This document shows, piece after piece, positions 1 to 7,614 of a stretch of DNA of 64,000 bases. Every line of letters begins with the position of its first letter. The stretch's first letter is position 1. This DNA is from Butyrivibrio sp. (GTDB lineage Bacteria; Bacillota; Clostridia; Lachnospirales; Lachnospiraceae): positions 1 through 64,000 of the forward strand of contig JAEDHB010000003.1 of the NCBI GenBank assembly GCA_016297265.1, in the 5' to 3' direction. The translations under genes were made by a program, and so were the position numbers. The notes beneath the pieces were generated by a model. It was given only the letters and a program-made list of their open reading frames with translations, did not search any database and was not told the origin of the DNA.

Positions 1-2
1 TT

Positions 3-163
3 GAAGAAATTTATCGAAGTGAGCAACGGATAATATCAGACACAGAGAAAATGCTACGATAGAGGACTTGAAAGAGAAGCAATATAATAATATTTATATG
101 GTAGCAGATGAACCAGATTATCAAGAAAAAGTTGATGTAACAAACCGTCATATTATGTTATAA
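3..163 (+). pseudogene. Decayed or frameshifted coding fragments at the left edge
   Basis: Two short open stretches in different frames run into each other. Positions 3-62 read as a protein-like tail ending DTEKMLR-stop. Positions 62-163 read as a charged 33-residue stretch containing MVADEPDYQEKVDV before a stop. Both have coding-like composition, and a single frameshift near position 60 would join them. This suggests the 3' end of a gene that begins outside the window and has decayed, or two overlapping small ORFs. I do not recognise the family. The next small ORF at 206 is on the same strand. Confidence 0.3.
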
Positions 164-205
164 TGAGGCCTGTAACAGACAAATTAGTAGAAGGGATGAG
201 TTAGG

Positions 206-361
206 ATGATTGAATTTGAAGGAGAATTATTGGAATTATGGAATATGATTGAACCATGGTATGACGGACCAGATCTTAAGCCTGACGCCCCAATTGAAGT
301 TGTTGAAGCAAAAGAAGAGTTCTATAGAAGATTAAGCTTCATTATGGAGGGAGTAATGTAA
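206..361 (+). CDS. Small acidic hypothetical protein (51 aa)
   Basis: A 51-codon ORF, too short for usual gene-length cut-offs, starts at ATG 206 after a weak purine-rich GGGATGAG stretch. It ends just before an intrinsic terminator at 386-418. The product is acidic, with no signal peptide, membrane segment or cysteine. It contains the tryptophan/tyrosine motif LWNMIEPWYDGPD and a charged C-terminal helix (VEAKEEFYRRL). I do not recognise the family. The codon pattern and the well-placed terminator suggest a real gene, perhaps a small accessory protein of the partly decayed locus to its left. Function unknown. Confidence 0.45.
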   Translation: MIEFEGELLELWNMIEPWYDGPDLKPDAPIEVVEAKEEFYRRLSFIMEGVM

Positions 362-384
362 AATTAGCAAAGTTAATCGATTAA

Positions 385-418
385 AGGATGGCACTGATTG
401 ATATGCCATCCCTTTTTT
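385..418. terminator. Intrinsic terminator, possibly bidirectional
   Basis: Eight-base stem GGATGGCA (386-393) pairs with TGCCATCC (404-411) across a 10-base loop, followed by a T run on the plus strand. A-rich sequence on the other side means it could also stop transcripts of the minus-strand racemase gene ending at 461. Confidence 0.75.
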
Positions 419-460
419 ATTCCGATAAAGATATTTGTCTTTTGGACTGCAGTATTAGAA

Positions 461-1153
461 TTATTCTGTGCAGGCATTAATCAATTCCTGAATATGGATT
501 GCAACGCTATCCATGCATGGCAAAACACAATTATCATCATTCAGCAGCAATGGCAATTCCGTACATCCAAGAACAACAGCTTCAATACCATGTTCCTTTT
601 TCATACGGGAAATAATTTCATTGAACTCCACTAATGTACTTTCTTTTACAATTCCTACTTCGAGTTCTTCAAAAATTCTTTTTGCTACCAGTTTTCTGTC
701 TGTTTCGTTTGGTACTATTACTTCTATTCCTGCCTGTACTAAATCTTTTTTCATATAATCGTTTTCCATAGTAAAAATAGTACCGAGAAGCCCTATTTTT
801 CTATAATTGCATCGTATGGCTTCGTTACATACAGACATTGGAATACTTATCAGGTCAGCGCCGGTCTGTTCTATTATTGTATCAAATACAATATGCATAG
901 TAACAGCGGTTAATGCCATTACTTCCGCACCGGATTTTTTAAGCAGGTTTACTTTTTCTGATATGTATTTACTTAACGAATTATAATCTCCGTCGACCAG
1001 CATATTCCAGGCTTTTCGGAAATTGACACTTTCGATTACCATGTCCGGCATAGCTTTGTTTTCAGTTAATGAATCAATCAGGGAATTCAGCTTTTTATAA
1101 TACAGTAGTGTTGATTCGGGACCGGTGCCACCAATCAGGCCTATCTTTTTCAT
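461..1153 (-). CDS. Aspartate/glutamate racemase family protein
   Basis: The 230-aa product has the Asp/Glu racemase superfamily start (KKIGLIGGTGPEST, residues 2-15) and the C-terminal catalytic element GCTE at 196-199, with Cys197. Enzymes of this family interconvert L- and D-amino acids in the cytoplasm with two acid/base residues, one per domain, without PLP. The first motif, usually CNTxH in aspartate racemases or TNTMH in the E. coli YgeA type, reads AVTMH here (83-87). The usual Cys/Thr position is therefore Ala83, which casts doubt on two-base racemisation. Start chosen at 1153 because GGAGGAAATAT sits directly upstream; an 11-residue longer frame lacks such a site. Family assignment is firm; activity and substrate are uncertain. 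Confidence 0.85.
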   Translation of the reverse strand: MKKIGLIGGTGPESTLLYYKKLNSLIDSLTENKAMPDMVIESVNFRKAWNMLVDGDYNSLSKYISEKVNLLKKSGAEVMALTAVTMHIVFDTIIEQTGADLISIPMSVCNEAIRCNYRKIGLLGTIFTMENDYMKKDLVQAGIEVIVPNETDRKLVAKRIFEELEVGIVKESTLVEFNEIISRMKKEHGIEAVVLGCTELPLLLNDDNCVLPCMDSVAIHIQELINACTE

Positions 1154-1207
1154 ATATTTCCTCCGTTCAATTAATATATTCTGCAATTATTCTTTTGCAA
1201 GGGAAGC

Positions 1208-1891
1208 TTATGACCGGATATTATCCCGCTTCTTATTATTGGATTCAATCAGTATGGTAATGATATATATTATCAATGCATACAGTGGTGTCAGCAGAAC
1301 AATTGACAGCAGATTGCCTGCTATGGCAGTAAATGAAGTTATGTCCGACAGCGTTGATATTAATGTAAAAATAGTTATGACAAAACTGACGGGAATAACT
1401 ATTTTGCGAAGAATATGTACAACCTGTCTGAATGAATGCGCTCCGGAAATAAGGACACAGGCGGCGCATATCAGTAAAAGAATTATAAGTGAAGGATAAT
1501 CCAGATAATTTTTTAGCATCCCCTTATTTTGAAAACCGGAAAAGGACAATAATACTACGGAAAAGATAAGCAGCCCAATTCCTAAGCATAGTTGAATTAT
1601 CACATATTTGCGCTGCTTGTGATTGCTATTCAGAAGTGACATTATGTTTTCCTCGGTCTTTTTAGATAAATCCTCCTGAGAAATTTCTTCACCCAAAAGC
1701 AGTTCGTTGATGCTCACATTAAGAATTTTGCAAAGCTCAGGTATGGAGGAGATATCCGGCATCCCCTTTCCGGTCTCCCATTTTGATACTGTTTTGTCGC
1801 TGATGCCAAGCTTATCCGCGAGTTCTTTTTGTGTTAATCCGAGAGCCTTGCGGCGTTGTTGAATAAATTCGCCTACTTTATCCTGATTCAT
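1208..1891 (-). CDS. XRE-family regulator with C-terminal membrane domain
   Basis: The 227-aa product has an N-terminal helix-turn-helix domain (about residues 5-60, including LTQKELADKLGISDKTVSKWE). A short linker and four hydrophobic segments follow, at roughly 96-116, 130-150, 160-182 and 190-215. This matches a known class of Firmicutes membrane-tethered XRE regulators whose membrane part probably senses or is controlled by an envelope signal. The start at 1891 follows GGGGGATATTCT. It lies downstream of the motA-like gene on the same strand with 77 bases between them, so it may be co-transcribed. Targets are unknown. Confidence 0.85.
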   Translation of the reverse strand: MNQDKVGEFIQQRRKALGLTQKELADKLGISDKTVSKWETGKGMPDISSIPELCKILNVSINELLLGEEISQEDLSKKTEENIMSLLNSNHKQRKYVIIQLCLGIGLLIFSVVLLSFSGFQNKGMLKNYLDYPSLIILLLICAACVLISGAHSFRQVVHILRKIVIPVSFVITIFTLISTLSDITSFTAIAGNLLSIVLLTPLYALIIYIITILIESNNKKRDNIRS

Positions 1892-1968
1892 AGAATATCC
1901 CCCGTTCTGATAGTATAGTTTAATCATAGCCAGTATAAGCAGATATTTCAATGAATTCTTTGTAAAAA

Positions 1969-2745
1969 TTATCCGGCAAGCTTTTCCTCGTCTAAAAGAG
2001 CAGTAATTTTTTCCCGCAAAATTCGAGAGTTTTCGCCATATTGGATGGACAGGATTCCCTCTATTATGAGTTCCATCCCGATATAGTCCTGTTCATGCTT
2101 TTTTTCAAGCTTTCTGGAAATCGGCATACACAGCCAATTGGCGATTAATGAGCCGTACAGGGTTGTAATGAGTGCAAGTGCCATGCTCCCGCCGATTGCG
2201 GAGGGGTCATTGCCCATGGAATTCATCATGTTAATCAGACCTAAGAGGGTGCCAATCATACCCCATGCCGGAGCAAAGCCGCCCAGGGTCTGCCAGAATT
2301 TCACCTGATTTTTACCACGCTCAAAGGAATGATTAAGCTCCGTTTCCAATATATCCTTGGTAAGCTCAGGTTCGGTTCCGTCAACAATCAGTTTCAGTGC
2401 CTTATCCAGAAAAGGGGATTCATGGACATCCTCATTTTCCAGGGCAAGCAGACCCTCCTTCCGGGATATATCTGACAGTTGTACAAGCTTATCGGACAAT
2501 TCGGAAGTATTGAATGCCGGTTTTTTGTAGGCGTCCACGGCACCCTTTAGTCCGTCCCTAAAATCTTTGAAGGAATCGCATGTTCCAAGAACTGCAAACA
2601 ACGAGCCGCCCAGGGTAATAATCAGCGATGGCAGATGAAGATACCGGGATATGGATGCCAGTCCGCCATTGGTAATTATTCCGTATATTACTGCCGCAAG
2701 GCACAGAATAATTCCGGAGGCGCCGGCGAGATTTATTTTTTTCAT
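1969..2745 (-). CDS. MotA/TolQ/ExbB proton channel family protein (orphan MotA)
   Basis: The 258-aa product matches MotA in length and layout. Two N-terminal membrane helices (about 5-45) and a charged cytoplasmic region containing ELNHSFERG precede two further helices around WGMIGTLLGLINMM and MALALITTLYGSLIANW. MotA with MotB forms the ion-driven stator of the flagellar motor. No motB or other flagellar gene is adjacent, which is unusual, so this could be an orphan stator subunit or part of another ion-driven machine. The start follows GGGAGGG; a 40-residue longer frame has no such site. Family assignment is confident; flagellar role is inference. Confidence 0.85.
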   Translation of the reverse strand: MKKINLAGASGIILCLAAVIYGIITNGGLASISRYLHLPSLIITLGGSLFAVLGTCDSFKDFRDGLKGAVDAYKKPAFNTSELSDKLVQLSDISRKEGLLALENEDVHESPFLDKALKLIVDGTEPELTKDILETELNHSFERGKNQVKFWQTLGGFAPAWGMIGTLLGLINMMNSMGNDPSAIGGSMALALITTLYGSLIANWLCMPISRKLEKKHEQDYIGMELIIEGILSIQYGENSRILREKITALLDEEKLAG

Positions 2746-2907
2746 AGAGAACCCTCCCTTCAAAATAAATCTTATTATTTGCCGGTGAAAACCGCAATCT
2801 ACTATCAGGCGAAAACGGTATACGCTAAGTGGAATCGGGCGATGATTGACGCAGCGGTAGCGCAATGCTAATATGAAAATATCAAAAATATTTTTTTAAA
2901 AAAACTA

Positions 2908-2938
2908 TTGACTCTCACGTTGCGTCATACTTTATGAT
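2908..2938 (+). promoter_or_regulatory. MerR-type promoter with 19-bp spacer
   Basis: TTGACT (2908-2913) and TATGAT (2933-2938) are separated by 19 bases. This overlong spacing is typical of promoters untwisted by MerR-family activators. The spacer holds an imperfect dyad around CTCACGTTGCGTCA, resembling CTCACGT-type sites at TipA-like genes. It lies immediately upstream of such a regulator, so autoregulation is likely. Confidence 0.65.
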
Positions 2939-2966
2939 ACAATTATCACGGAAGGGAGGGATGCTT

Positions 2967-3692
2967 GTGAGAACGGTAAATGAAGTGAGCAAAATTACAG
3001 GAGTGAGTATACGCACCCTGCATTATTATGATGAAATCGGACTTTTGCATCCGAGCGAAATCACAGAAGCCGGATACAGACTGTATGACGATACGGCGCT
3101 GGAACGACTTCAACAGATTTTATTGTTTCGCGAGCTGGAGTTCCCATTGAAGGAAATTAAGTCGATTCTGGGCAGCAAAAAGTTTGACAGAAAGAAAGCG
3201 CTGGAGCAACAGATAGAGCTGCTTATTCTGAAAAAAGAGCACCTGGAAGAATTAATAGAGTTCGCCCGTGAAATTCAAAGTACAGGAGAGATTATAGTGG
3301 ATTTTACAGCATTTAATAATGAGAAAATTGAGGAGTATAAGAAAGAAGCAAAGAAACAGTGGGGTGACACTGCAGTCTACAAGGAATTTGAGGCAAAGGA
3401 CAGCATGAGAAGCAATGAGGAGAGACAGAAAATGGGCAATGAGCTGATGGACATTTTTGCAGAATTTGGCAAAGTGAAACATCTCAATGCAGGGGACGAG
3501 AAGGTTCAGGCATTGGTTGCAAAGCTCCGGAAAAATATTACCGATAACTGGTACAACTGCGACAATAATATTTTGGCAGGACTTGGTCAGATGTATTGCG
3601 CAGGTGGTGAGCTCACTGATAATATTGATAAAGTAGGCGGCGAAGGCTGTGCAGAATTCTGCGCTAAGGCCATTGAAATTTTCACCGCTTAG
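2967..3692 (+). CDS. MerR-family regulator with TipAS-like effector domain
   Basis: The 241-aa product carries an N-terminal winged-helix MerR domain (about 1-70, with SIRTLHYYDEIGLLHPSE and AGYRLYDD) and a coiled dimerisation helix (about 75-115). Its C-terminal domain (about 130-240) resembles TipAS/SkgA, including DNWYNCDNNILAGLGQMY. TipAS domains bind hydrophobic antimicrobials, which switch the regulator on. The gene sits behind a promoter with a 19-bp spacer, consistent with self-activation. I prefer GTG 2967, seven bases after GGGAGGG; ATG 2961 abuts that site directly. No efflux gene is next door, so its target is unclear. Confidence 0.88.
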   Translation: MRTVNEVSKITGVSIRTLHYYDEIGLLHPSEITEAGYRLYDDTALERLQQILLFRELEFPLKEIKSILGSKKFDRKKALEQQIELLILKKEHLEELIEFAREIQSTGEIIVDFTAFNNEKIEEYKKEAKKQWGDTAVYKEFEAKDSMRSNEERQKMGNELMDIFAEFGKVKHLNAGDEKVQALVAKLRKNITDNWYNCDNNILAGLGQMYCAGGELTDNIDKVGGEGCAEFCAKAIEIFTA

Positions 3693-3706
3693 GAAAGAGG
3701 TCTGCT

Positions 3707-3937
3707 ATGGATTATATTTTGGAAGAAGAACAGAAGAAAATTAAGGAAAATCTTGCGGCAAGTTTTATTCGATGCAGAAGAATGCAGAATATGACGCAAA
3801 ATGAGCTTGCACAGCGTACCGGAATTGCAAGGTCGAATATTGCAAGGTTTGAAAGCGGAAAATATAATCCTACGGTAGAATTTCTGGTTAAAGTGTGCAA
3901 GGCACTCGGAAAGGATTTGTCCATCGAATTAATTTAA
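3707..3937 (+). CDS. Small XRE-family transcriptional regulator (76 aa)
   Basis: A single-domain helix-turn-helix protein: residues 10-70 contain MTQNELAQRTGIARSNIARFESGKYNPTVEF in two adjoining helices typical of Cro/C1-type DNA-binding domains. No extra domain is present. It starts 15 bases after the TipA-like gene with an AAAGAGG ribosome-binding site, so the two are probably one transcript. Small stand-alone XRE proteins often act as antitoxins or phage-type repressors, but no toxin gene is adjacent. The thiamine promoter follows immediately. Targets unknown. Confidence 0.85.
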   Translation: MDYILEEEQKKIKENLAASFIRCRRMQNMTQNELAQRTGIARSNIARFESGKYNPTVEFLVKVCKALGKDLSIELI

Positions 3938-3941
3938 TAGG

Positions 3942-3970
3942 TTGCATAATATTTTTCCTGCGTATATAAT
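3942..3970 (+). promoter_or_regulatory. Sigma-A promoter of the thiamine operon
   Basis: TTGCAT (3942-3947) and a perfect TATAAT (3965-3970) are separated by 17 bases, placing the start of transcription near 3977, just upstream of the TPP riboswitch. Confidence 0.75.
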
Positions 3971-3984
3971 ATCAGAGTAACGAG

Positions 3985-4100
3985 CCCTCCAAGGACAGGA
4001 GGGTATGAAAACGGGGTGCCTGCTTAAGCAGGCTGAGATTAAGCTGTATGCTTGGACCCATAACCTGATTTGGATAATGCCAACGTAGGGAAATAGCGAA
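3985..4100 (+). promoter_or_regulatory. TPP riboswitch (THI element) upstream of thiC
   Basis: The conserved TPP aptamer core is recognisable: GGGGTGCC (4013-4020), GCTGAGAT near 4032, ACCTGATTTGGATAATGCC (4063-4081) and CGTAGGGAAAT (4084-4094). A small extra hairpin (CCCTCC 3985-3990 with GGAGGG 3998-4003) sits at the 5' side. TPP binding should reduce expression of the downstream thi genes. The expression platform is the terminator at 4108-4199. Confidence 0.93.
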
Positions 4101-4107
4101 TTTTGCG

Positions 4108-4199
4108 CAGATACTGACGCTCTTTGTGTGTAATGCACGAAGAATGGTTATGTCCCTTCGTATTTCGGGGGATATAGCGTTGGTATCTGTTTTTATTTT
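4108..4199 (+). terminator. Riboswitch-controlled long-range terminator
   Basis: CAGATACTGACGCT (4108-4121) pairs with AGCGTTGGTATCTG (4176-4189), followed directly by TTTTTATTTT. The stem encloses about 54 bases holding a second hairpin (ACGAAG with CTTCGT). Location between the TPP aptamer and thiC identifies it as the transcription-control platform. Confidence 0.8.
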
Positions 4200-4214
4200 G
4201 AAAGGAAAAAAATT

Positions 4215-5525
4215 ATGAGGAATTACACAACGCAGATGGATGCTGCAAGAAAGGGAATTGTGACTCAGGAAATTGAAACAGTTGCCCGCAAGGAAAATAT
4301 GCCGGTGGAGGAATTAATGAAATATGTCTCCGAAGGAAAGGTCGCAATCTGTGCCAACAAAAATCACAAGTGTCTTGACCCGGAGGGCGTGGGCAGCATG
4401 CTTAGAACCAAGATAAATGTCAATCTTGGGGTGTCCAGGGATTGCAAGGATTATGACATCGAAATGCAGAAGGTGATGAGTGCGGTTACGCTTGGCGCGG
4501 AGGCGATTATGGATCTTTCCAGTCATGGAAATACCGAACCCTTCAGAAAAAAGCTGGTTGCGGAATGCCCTGCCATGATTGGAACTGTTCCGGTTTATGA
4601 CAGTGTAATTCATTATCAGAGAGACCTTTCAACTCTGACTGCAAAGGATTTTATTGATGTTGTAAGACTTCATGCAGAGAACGGTGTGGATTTTGTGACC
4701 CTCCACTGCGGAATAACAAGAAAGACCATCGAACAGATTAAAAAACATAAACGAAAAATGAATATAGTCAGTCGCGGAGGAAGTCTTATTTTTGCATGGA
4801 TGAGTATGACCGGGGAAGAAAATCCATTCTATGAATACTATGACGAGATTCTTGATATATGCGAGGAATATGATGTAACCGTATCCCTTGGAGATGCATG
4901 TCGTCCGGGATGCCTTGCAGATGCAACGGATGTGTGCCAGATTGAGGAACTGGTCAGACTCGGAGAACTTACCAAACGCGCATGGGAACACAATGTCCAG
5001 GTTATGGTTGAGGGTCCGGGACATGTACCTTTGGACCAGATTGCTGCCAACATGCAGGTGCAGAAAACAATCTGTATGGGTGCGCCATTCTATGTTCTGG
5101 GACCGCTTGTGACGGATATTGCACCGGGATACGACCATATCACTTCTGCCATCGGAGGTGCCGTTGCGGCAATGAATGGCGCTGCATTCCTGTGCTATGT
5201 CACACCGGCGGAGCATCTTGCTCTTCCAAATGTTGAAGATGTTAAGCAGGGAATAATTGCTTCCAAGATTGCTGCTCATGCAGCGGATATTGCCAAGGGC
5301 ATCAAGGGGGCAAGGGATATTGATGACAGAATGGCAGAGGCAAGACGCAATCTCGACTGGGATGAACAGTATGCCTGCGCTCTTGACCCCGCAACAGCTA
5401 AGGCCATCAGGGATAGCAGAAGTCCGGAGGATGACCACAGTGACACCTGCAGTATGTGCGGAAAATTTTGTGCAGTGCGCAGTATGAACAAGGCCCTGGC
5501 AGGGGAATATATTGATATTTTGTAG
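4215..5525 (+). CDS. thiC: Phosphomethylpyrimidine synthase ThiC
   Basis: ThiC is the radical-SAM enzyme that rearranges aminoimidazole ribotide into the thiamine pyrimidine HMP-P. The 436-aa product lacks the N-terminal extension of proteobacterial ThiC, like many anaerobe versions. It contains SRGGSLIFAWM, the conserved GPGHVP and the C-terminal cluster motif CSMCGKFC. That motif is spaced CX2CX3C, one residue shorter than the CX2CX4C of better-known ThiC. The gene follows the TPP riboswitch and a GAAAGGA site, and is the first of the thi operon. Function is confident. Confidence 0.96.
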   Translation: MRNYTTQMDAARKGIVTQEIETVARKENMPVEELMKYVSEGKVAICANKNHKCLDPEGVGSMLRTKINVNLGVSRDCKDYDIEMQKVMSAVTLGAEAIMDLSSHGNTEPFRKKLVAECPAMIGTVPVYDSVIHYQRDLSTLTAKDFIDVVRLHAENGVDFVTLHCGITRKTIEQIKKHKRKMNIVSRGGSLIFAWMSMTGEENPFYEYYDEILDICEEYDVTVSLGDACRPGCLADATDVCQIEELVRLGELTKRAWEHNVQVMVEGPGHVPLDQIAANMQVQKTICMGAPFYVLGPLVTDIAPGYDHITSAIGGAVAAMNGAAFLCYVTPAEHLALPNVEDVKQGIIASKIAAHAADIAKGIKGARDIDDRMAEARRNLDWDEQYACALDPATAKAIRDSRSPEDDHSDTCSMCGKFCAVRSMNKALAGEYIDIL

Positions 5526-5534
5526 GAGCATAAT

Positions 5535-6164
5535 GTGAAAAAAGAACAGCTATTCCTATATTTAATTACAGACAGACAATGGCTTTTGAACAGAACCCTG
5601 TCGGAGGATGTGGAGATTGCACTAAAAAATGGCGTAACGATGGTTCAGCTTAGGGAAAAGAAGCTTTCCGGAGACGCCCTGCTTAAGGAGGCGCTGGAGA
5701 TTAAGGCGCTATGTAAACAATACTCCGTACCCTTCATCGTTAATGATGATGTTATTTTGGCAGCAAAAACAGATGCCGACGGAGTTCATGTGGGGCAATC
5801 CGATATGTCCGTTGCCGATGCAAGAAAAATACTTGGAAGCGGAAAAATAATCGGAGCGACGGCAAAGACCGTGGAGCAGGCAAAAACGGCATATGAACAG
5901 GGGGCGGATTACCTTGGAAGCGGTGCTGTTTTTGGCAGTACAACCAAGGAGGACGCAAGGCCAATGAGTGTGGAGCTCCTCAATGAAATATGTGATTCGG
6001 TACCGATACCCGTGGTAGCAATCGGCGGGATTACAGGGGACAATGTTTTGGAATTAAAAGGCAGCAGAATATCCGGAGTTGCAGTGATTAGCGGAATACT
6101 CGGCGTTGCGGATATTGGTAATGCAGCAAAGGATTTTTGCAATAAATTAAAATATATTGTCTGA
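5535..6164 (+). CDS. thiE: Thiamine-phosphate synthase ThiE
   Basis: ThiE joins HMP-PP and thiazole phosphate to give thiamine phosphate. The 209-aa TIM-barrel product shows the family motifs VQLREK (about 36-41), VNDDV, DGVHVGQSDM, GATAKT, DYLGSGAVFGSTTK and the phosphate-binding AIGGI. The start is GTG 5535 after TAGGAGCATAAT, nine bases beyond thiC, so the two are co-transcribed. The next gene, thiD, is 101 bases away; that gap holds a small hairpin (TGTTTTC/GAAAACA, 6166-6184) without a T run and no second riboswitch. Confidence 0.95.
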   Translation: MKKEQLFLYLITDRQWLLNRTLSEDVEIALKNGVTMVQLREKKLSGDALLKEALEIKALCKQYSVPFIVNDDVILAAKTDADGVHVGQSDMSVADARKILGSGKIIGATAKTVEQAKTAYEQGADYLGSGAVFGSTTKEDARPMSVELLNEICDSVPIPVVAIGGITGDNVLELKGSRISGVAVISGILGVADIGNAAKDFCNKLKYIV

Positions 6165-6265
6165 TTGTTTTCTTAGGGAAAACAAGGGCAATTGAACAGA
6201 GCGGCAGATTGGGGGCACCACCTTAGGTCGCTATATAAAATTAATGCATCACAAGGAGGCAACCT

Positions 6266-7054
6266 ATGAAGACAGCATTAACAATCGCCGGAAGTGATTC
6301 CTGCGGAGGCGCCGGCATACAGGCAGATATTAAGACAATGACAGCAAATGGCGTATATGCCATGAGTGCTGTTACTGCGCTTACAGCCCAGAATACAACC
6401 GGCGTAGAAGATATAATGGAGGTGACGGAGGATTTTTTAGTGAAGCAGCTGGATTGTATTTTTACAGATATCTATCCTGATGCAATAAAAATCGGTATGC
6501 TTTCCTCCGGTGGACTCATCAGAGTCATAGCCGCAAAACTCATAGAGTATAAGGCAAAAAATATTGTCTTGGACCCTGTGATGGTGGCCACCAGCGGAGC
6601 AAAACTGATAAGCGATGACGCAATCGGAACACTAAAAAAAGAATTATTACCTCTTGCCACAGTGATAACCCCTAATATACCTGAAGCAGAAGTTCTATCC
6701 GGAATGAGGATAAAAAACAGCGCGGATATGATTAGTGCGGCGCATAAAATATATAGCGAAAACGGATGCGCGGTCCTGATAAAAGGAGGTCACAGCATCA
6801 ATGATGCCAATGACCTGTTAGTCAGTGAAAGTGGCGAAACCTGGTTCTATGGGGAACGAATTAACAATAGCAATACCCACGGAACGGGGTGTACACTTTC
6901 GTCGGCAATCGCATCCAATCTTGCAAAAGAATACAGCCTTGAGGATTCCGTAAGAAGAGCGAAAAAATATGTTTCCGGAGCACTCGGGGCAATGCTTGAT
7001 TTGGGAAAGGGCAGCGGCCCGATGAATCATGCTTTTGCAATAGGTGGAGAGTAA
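6266..7054 (+). CDS. thiD: Hydroxymethylpyrimidine/phosphomethylpyrimidine kinase ThiD
   Basis: ThiD phosphorylates HMP and HMP-P to HMP-PP, the pyrimidine substrate of ThiE. The 262-aa ribokinase-fold product begins with TIAGSDSCGGAGIQAD, has the IKIGML and DPVMVATSG segments, and carries the anion-hole/catalytic motif THGTGCTLSSAIASNLA near the C terminus. Length and motifs are standard. It is preceded by AAGGAGG and followed 21 bases later by thiW, fitting a single thi operon. Confidence 0.95.
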   Translation: MKTALTIAGSDSCGGAGIQADIKTMTANGVYAMSAVTALTAQNTTGVEDIMEVTEDFLVKQLDCIFTDIYPDAIKIGMLSSGGLIRVIAAKLIEYKAKNIVLDPVMVATSGAKLISDDAIGTLKKELLPLATVITPNIPEAEVLSGMRIKNSADMISAAHKIYSENGCAVLIKGGHSINDANDLLVSESGETWFYGERINNSNTHGTGCTLSSAIASNLAKEYSLEDSVRRAKKYVSGALGAMLDLGKGSGPMNHAFAIGGE

Positions 7055-7075
7055 GGTAATAGGAAAGAGGACAAA

Positions 7076-7588
7076 ATGAAAAAATCGTATATCAAAAAAA
7101 TAGCTTTAACAGCTGTTTTTGCAGCCCTTGCAGTTGTGGGAAGCTTTGTATCCTTCCCGGTTTTCGGAGCAAAATGTGCACCGGTACAGCATTTTATTAA
7201 CATAATATGTGCTGTGATACTAGGACCGGCATACGGAGTTGCAGCAGCATTCGTTTCCAGCCTGATTCGTAATCTTTTGGGACTTGGAACATTGCTTGCA
7301 TTTCCGGGAAGCATGGTGGGAGCATTGCTCGCGGGACTGCTTTATATGTTTTTCAAAAAACTGCCCTTTGCATATATTGGCGAAGTGGTTGGAACAGGCC
7401 TTATCGGCGGAATGCTTGCATATCCAATTGCAGCATTCATAATGGGCAACGCAAAGGCCGCCCTGTTCACCTTTGTTGTGCCATTTTTAATCAGCACCTG
7501 TGGTGGTACAATAATTGCGATAGCAGTTACAGTTGCACTTAAGCAGACCGGCGTTCTTTCAAAGATTAAAACGGAATTGAATTCCTAG
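7076..7588 (+). CDS. thiW: ECF transporter S component ThiW (predicted thiazole uptake)
   Basis: The 170-aa hydrophobic protein has about five membrane helices. Its sequence resembles the ThiW family, including PVQHFINIICAVILGP, a conserved RNLLG segment and PGSMVGALLAGLLY. ThiW is a predicted substrate-binding subunit of energy-coupling-factor transporters for the thiazole moiety; the shared EcfA/EcfT module would be encoded elsewhere. Position between thiD and the thiazole kinase gene thiM supports this. There is no thiG, thiS or thiH here, so imported thiazole probably feeds ThiM. Substrate is from family knowledge, not shown here. Confidence 0.9.
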   Translation: MKKSYIKKIALTAVFAALAVVGSFVSFPVFGAKCAPVQHFINIICAVILGPAYGVAAAFVSSLIRNLLGLGTLLAFPGSMVGALLAGLLYMFFKKLPFAYIGEVVGTGLIGGMLAYPIAAFIMGNAKAALFTFVVPFLISTCGGTIIAIAVTVALKQTGVLSKIKTELNS

Positions 7589-7614
7589 TCTGGCAGACCG
7601 GAAAGGAAGGAAAA

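Noticed and set aside
2840..2875. tRNA-like fragment around GCAGCGGTAGCGC
   Set aside because: It resembles a D-arm by chance; no acceptor or T arm can be folded from the flanks.
4629..5531. 300-aa open frame on the minus strand opposite thiC
   Set aside because: It is the antisense shadow of a well-supported thiC gene, has no ribosome site and reads as a cysteine/histidine-rich random translation.
6165..6265. Possible second TPP riboswitch or attenuator between thiE and thiD
   Set aside because: The 101-base gap has a small hairpin (6166-6184) but lacks the THI core motifs GGGGTGCC, CTGAGA and ACCTGAT, and no T run follows the hairpin.
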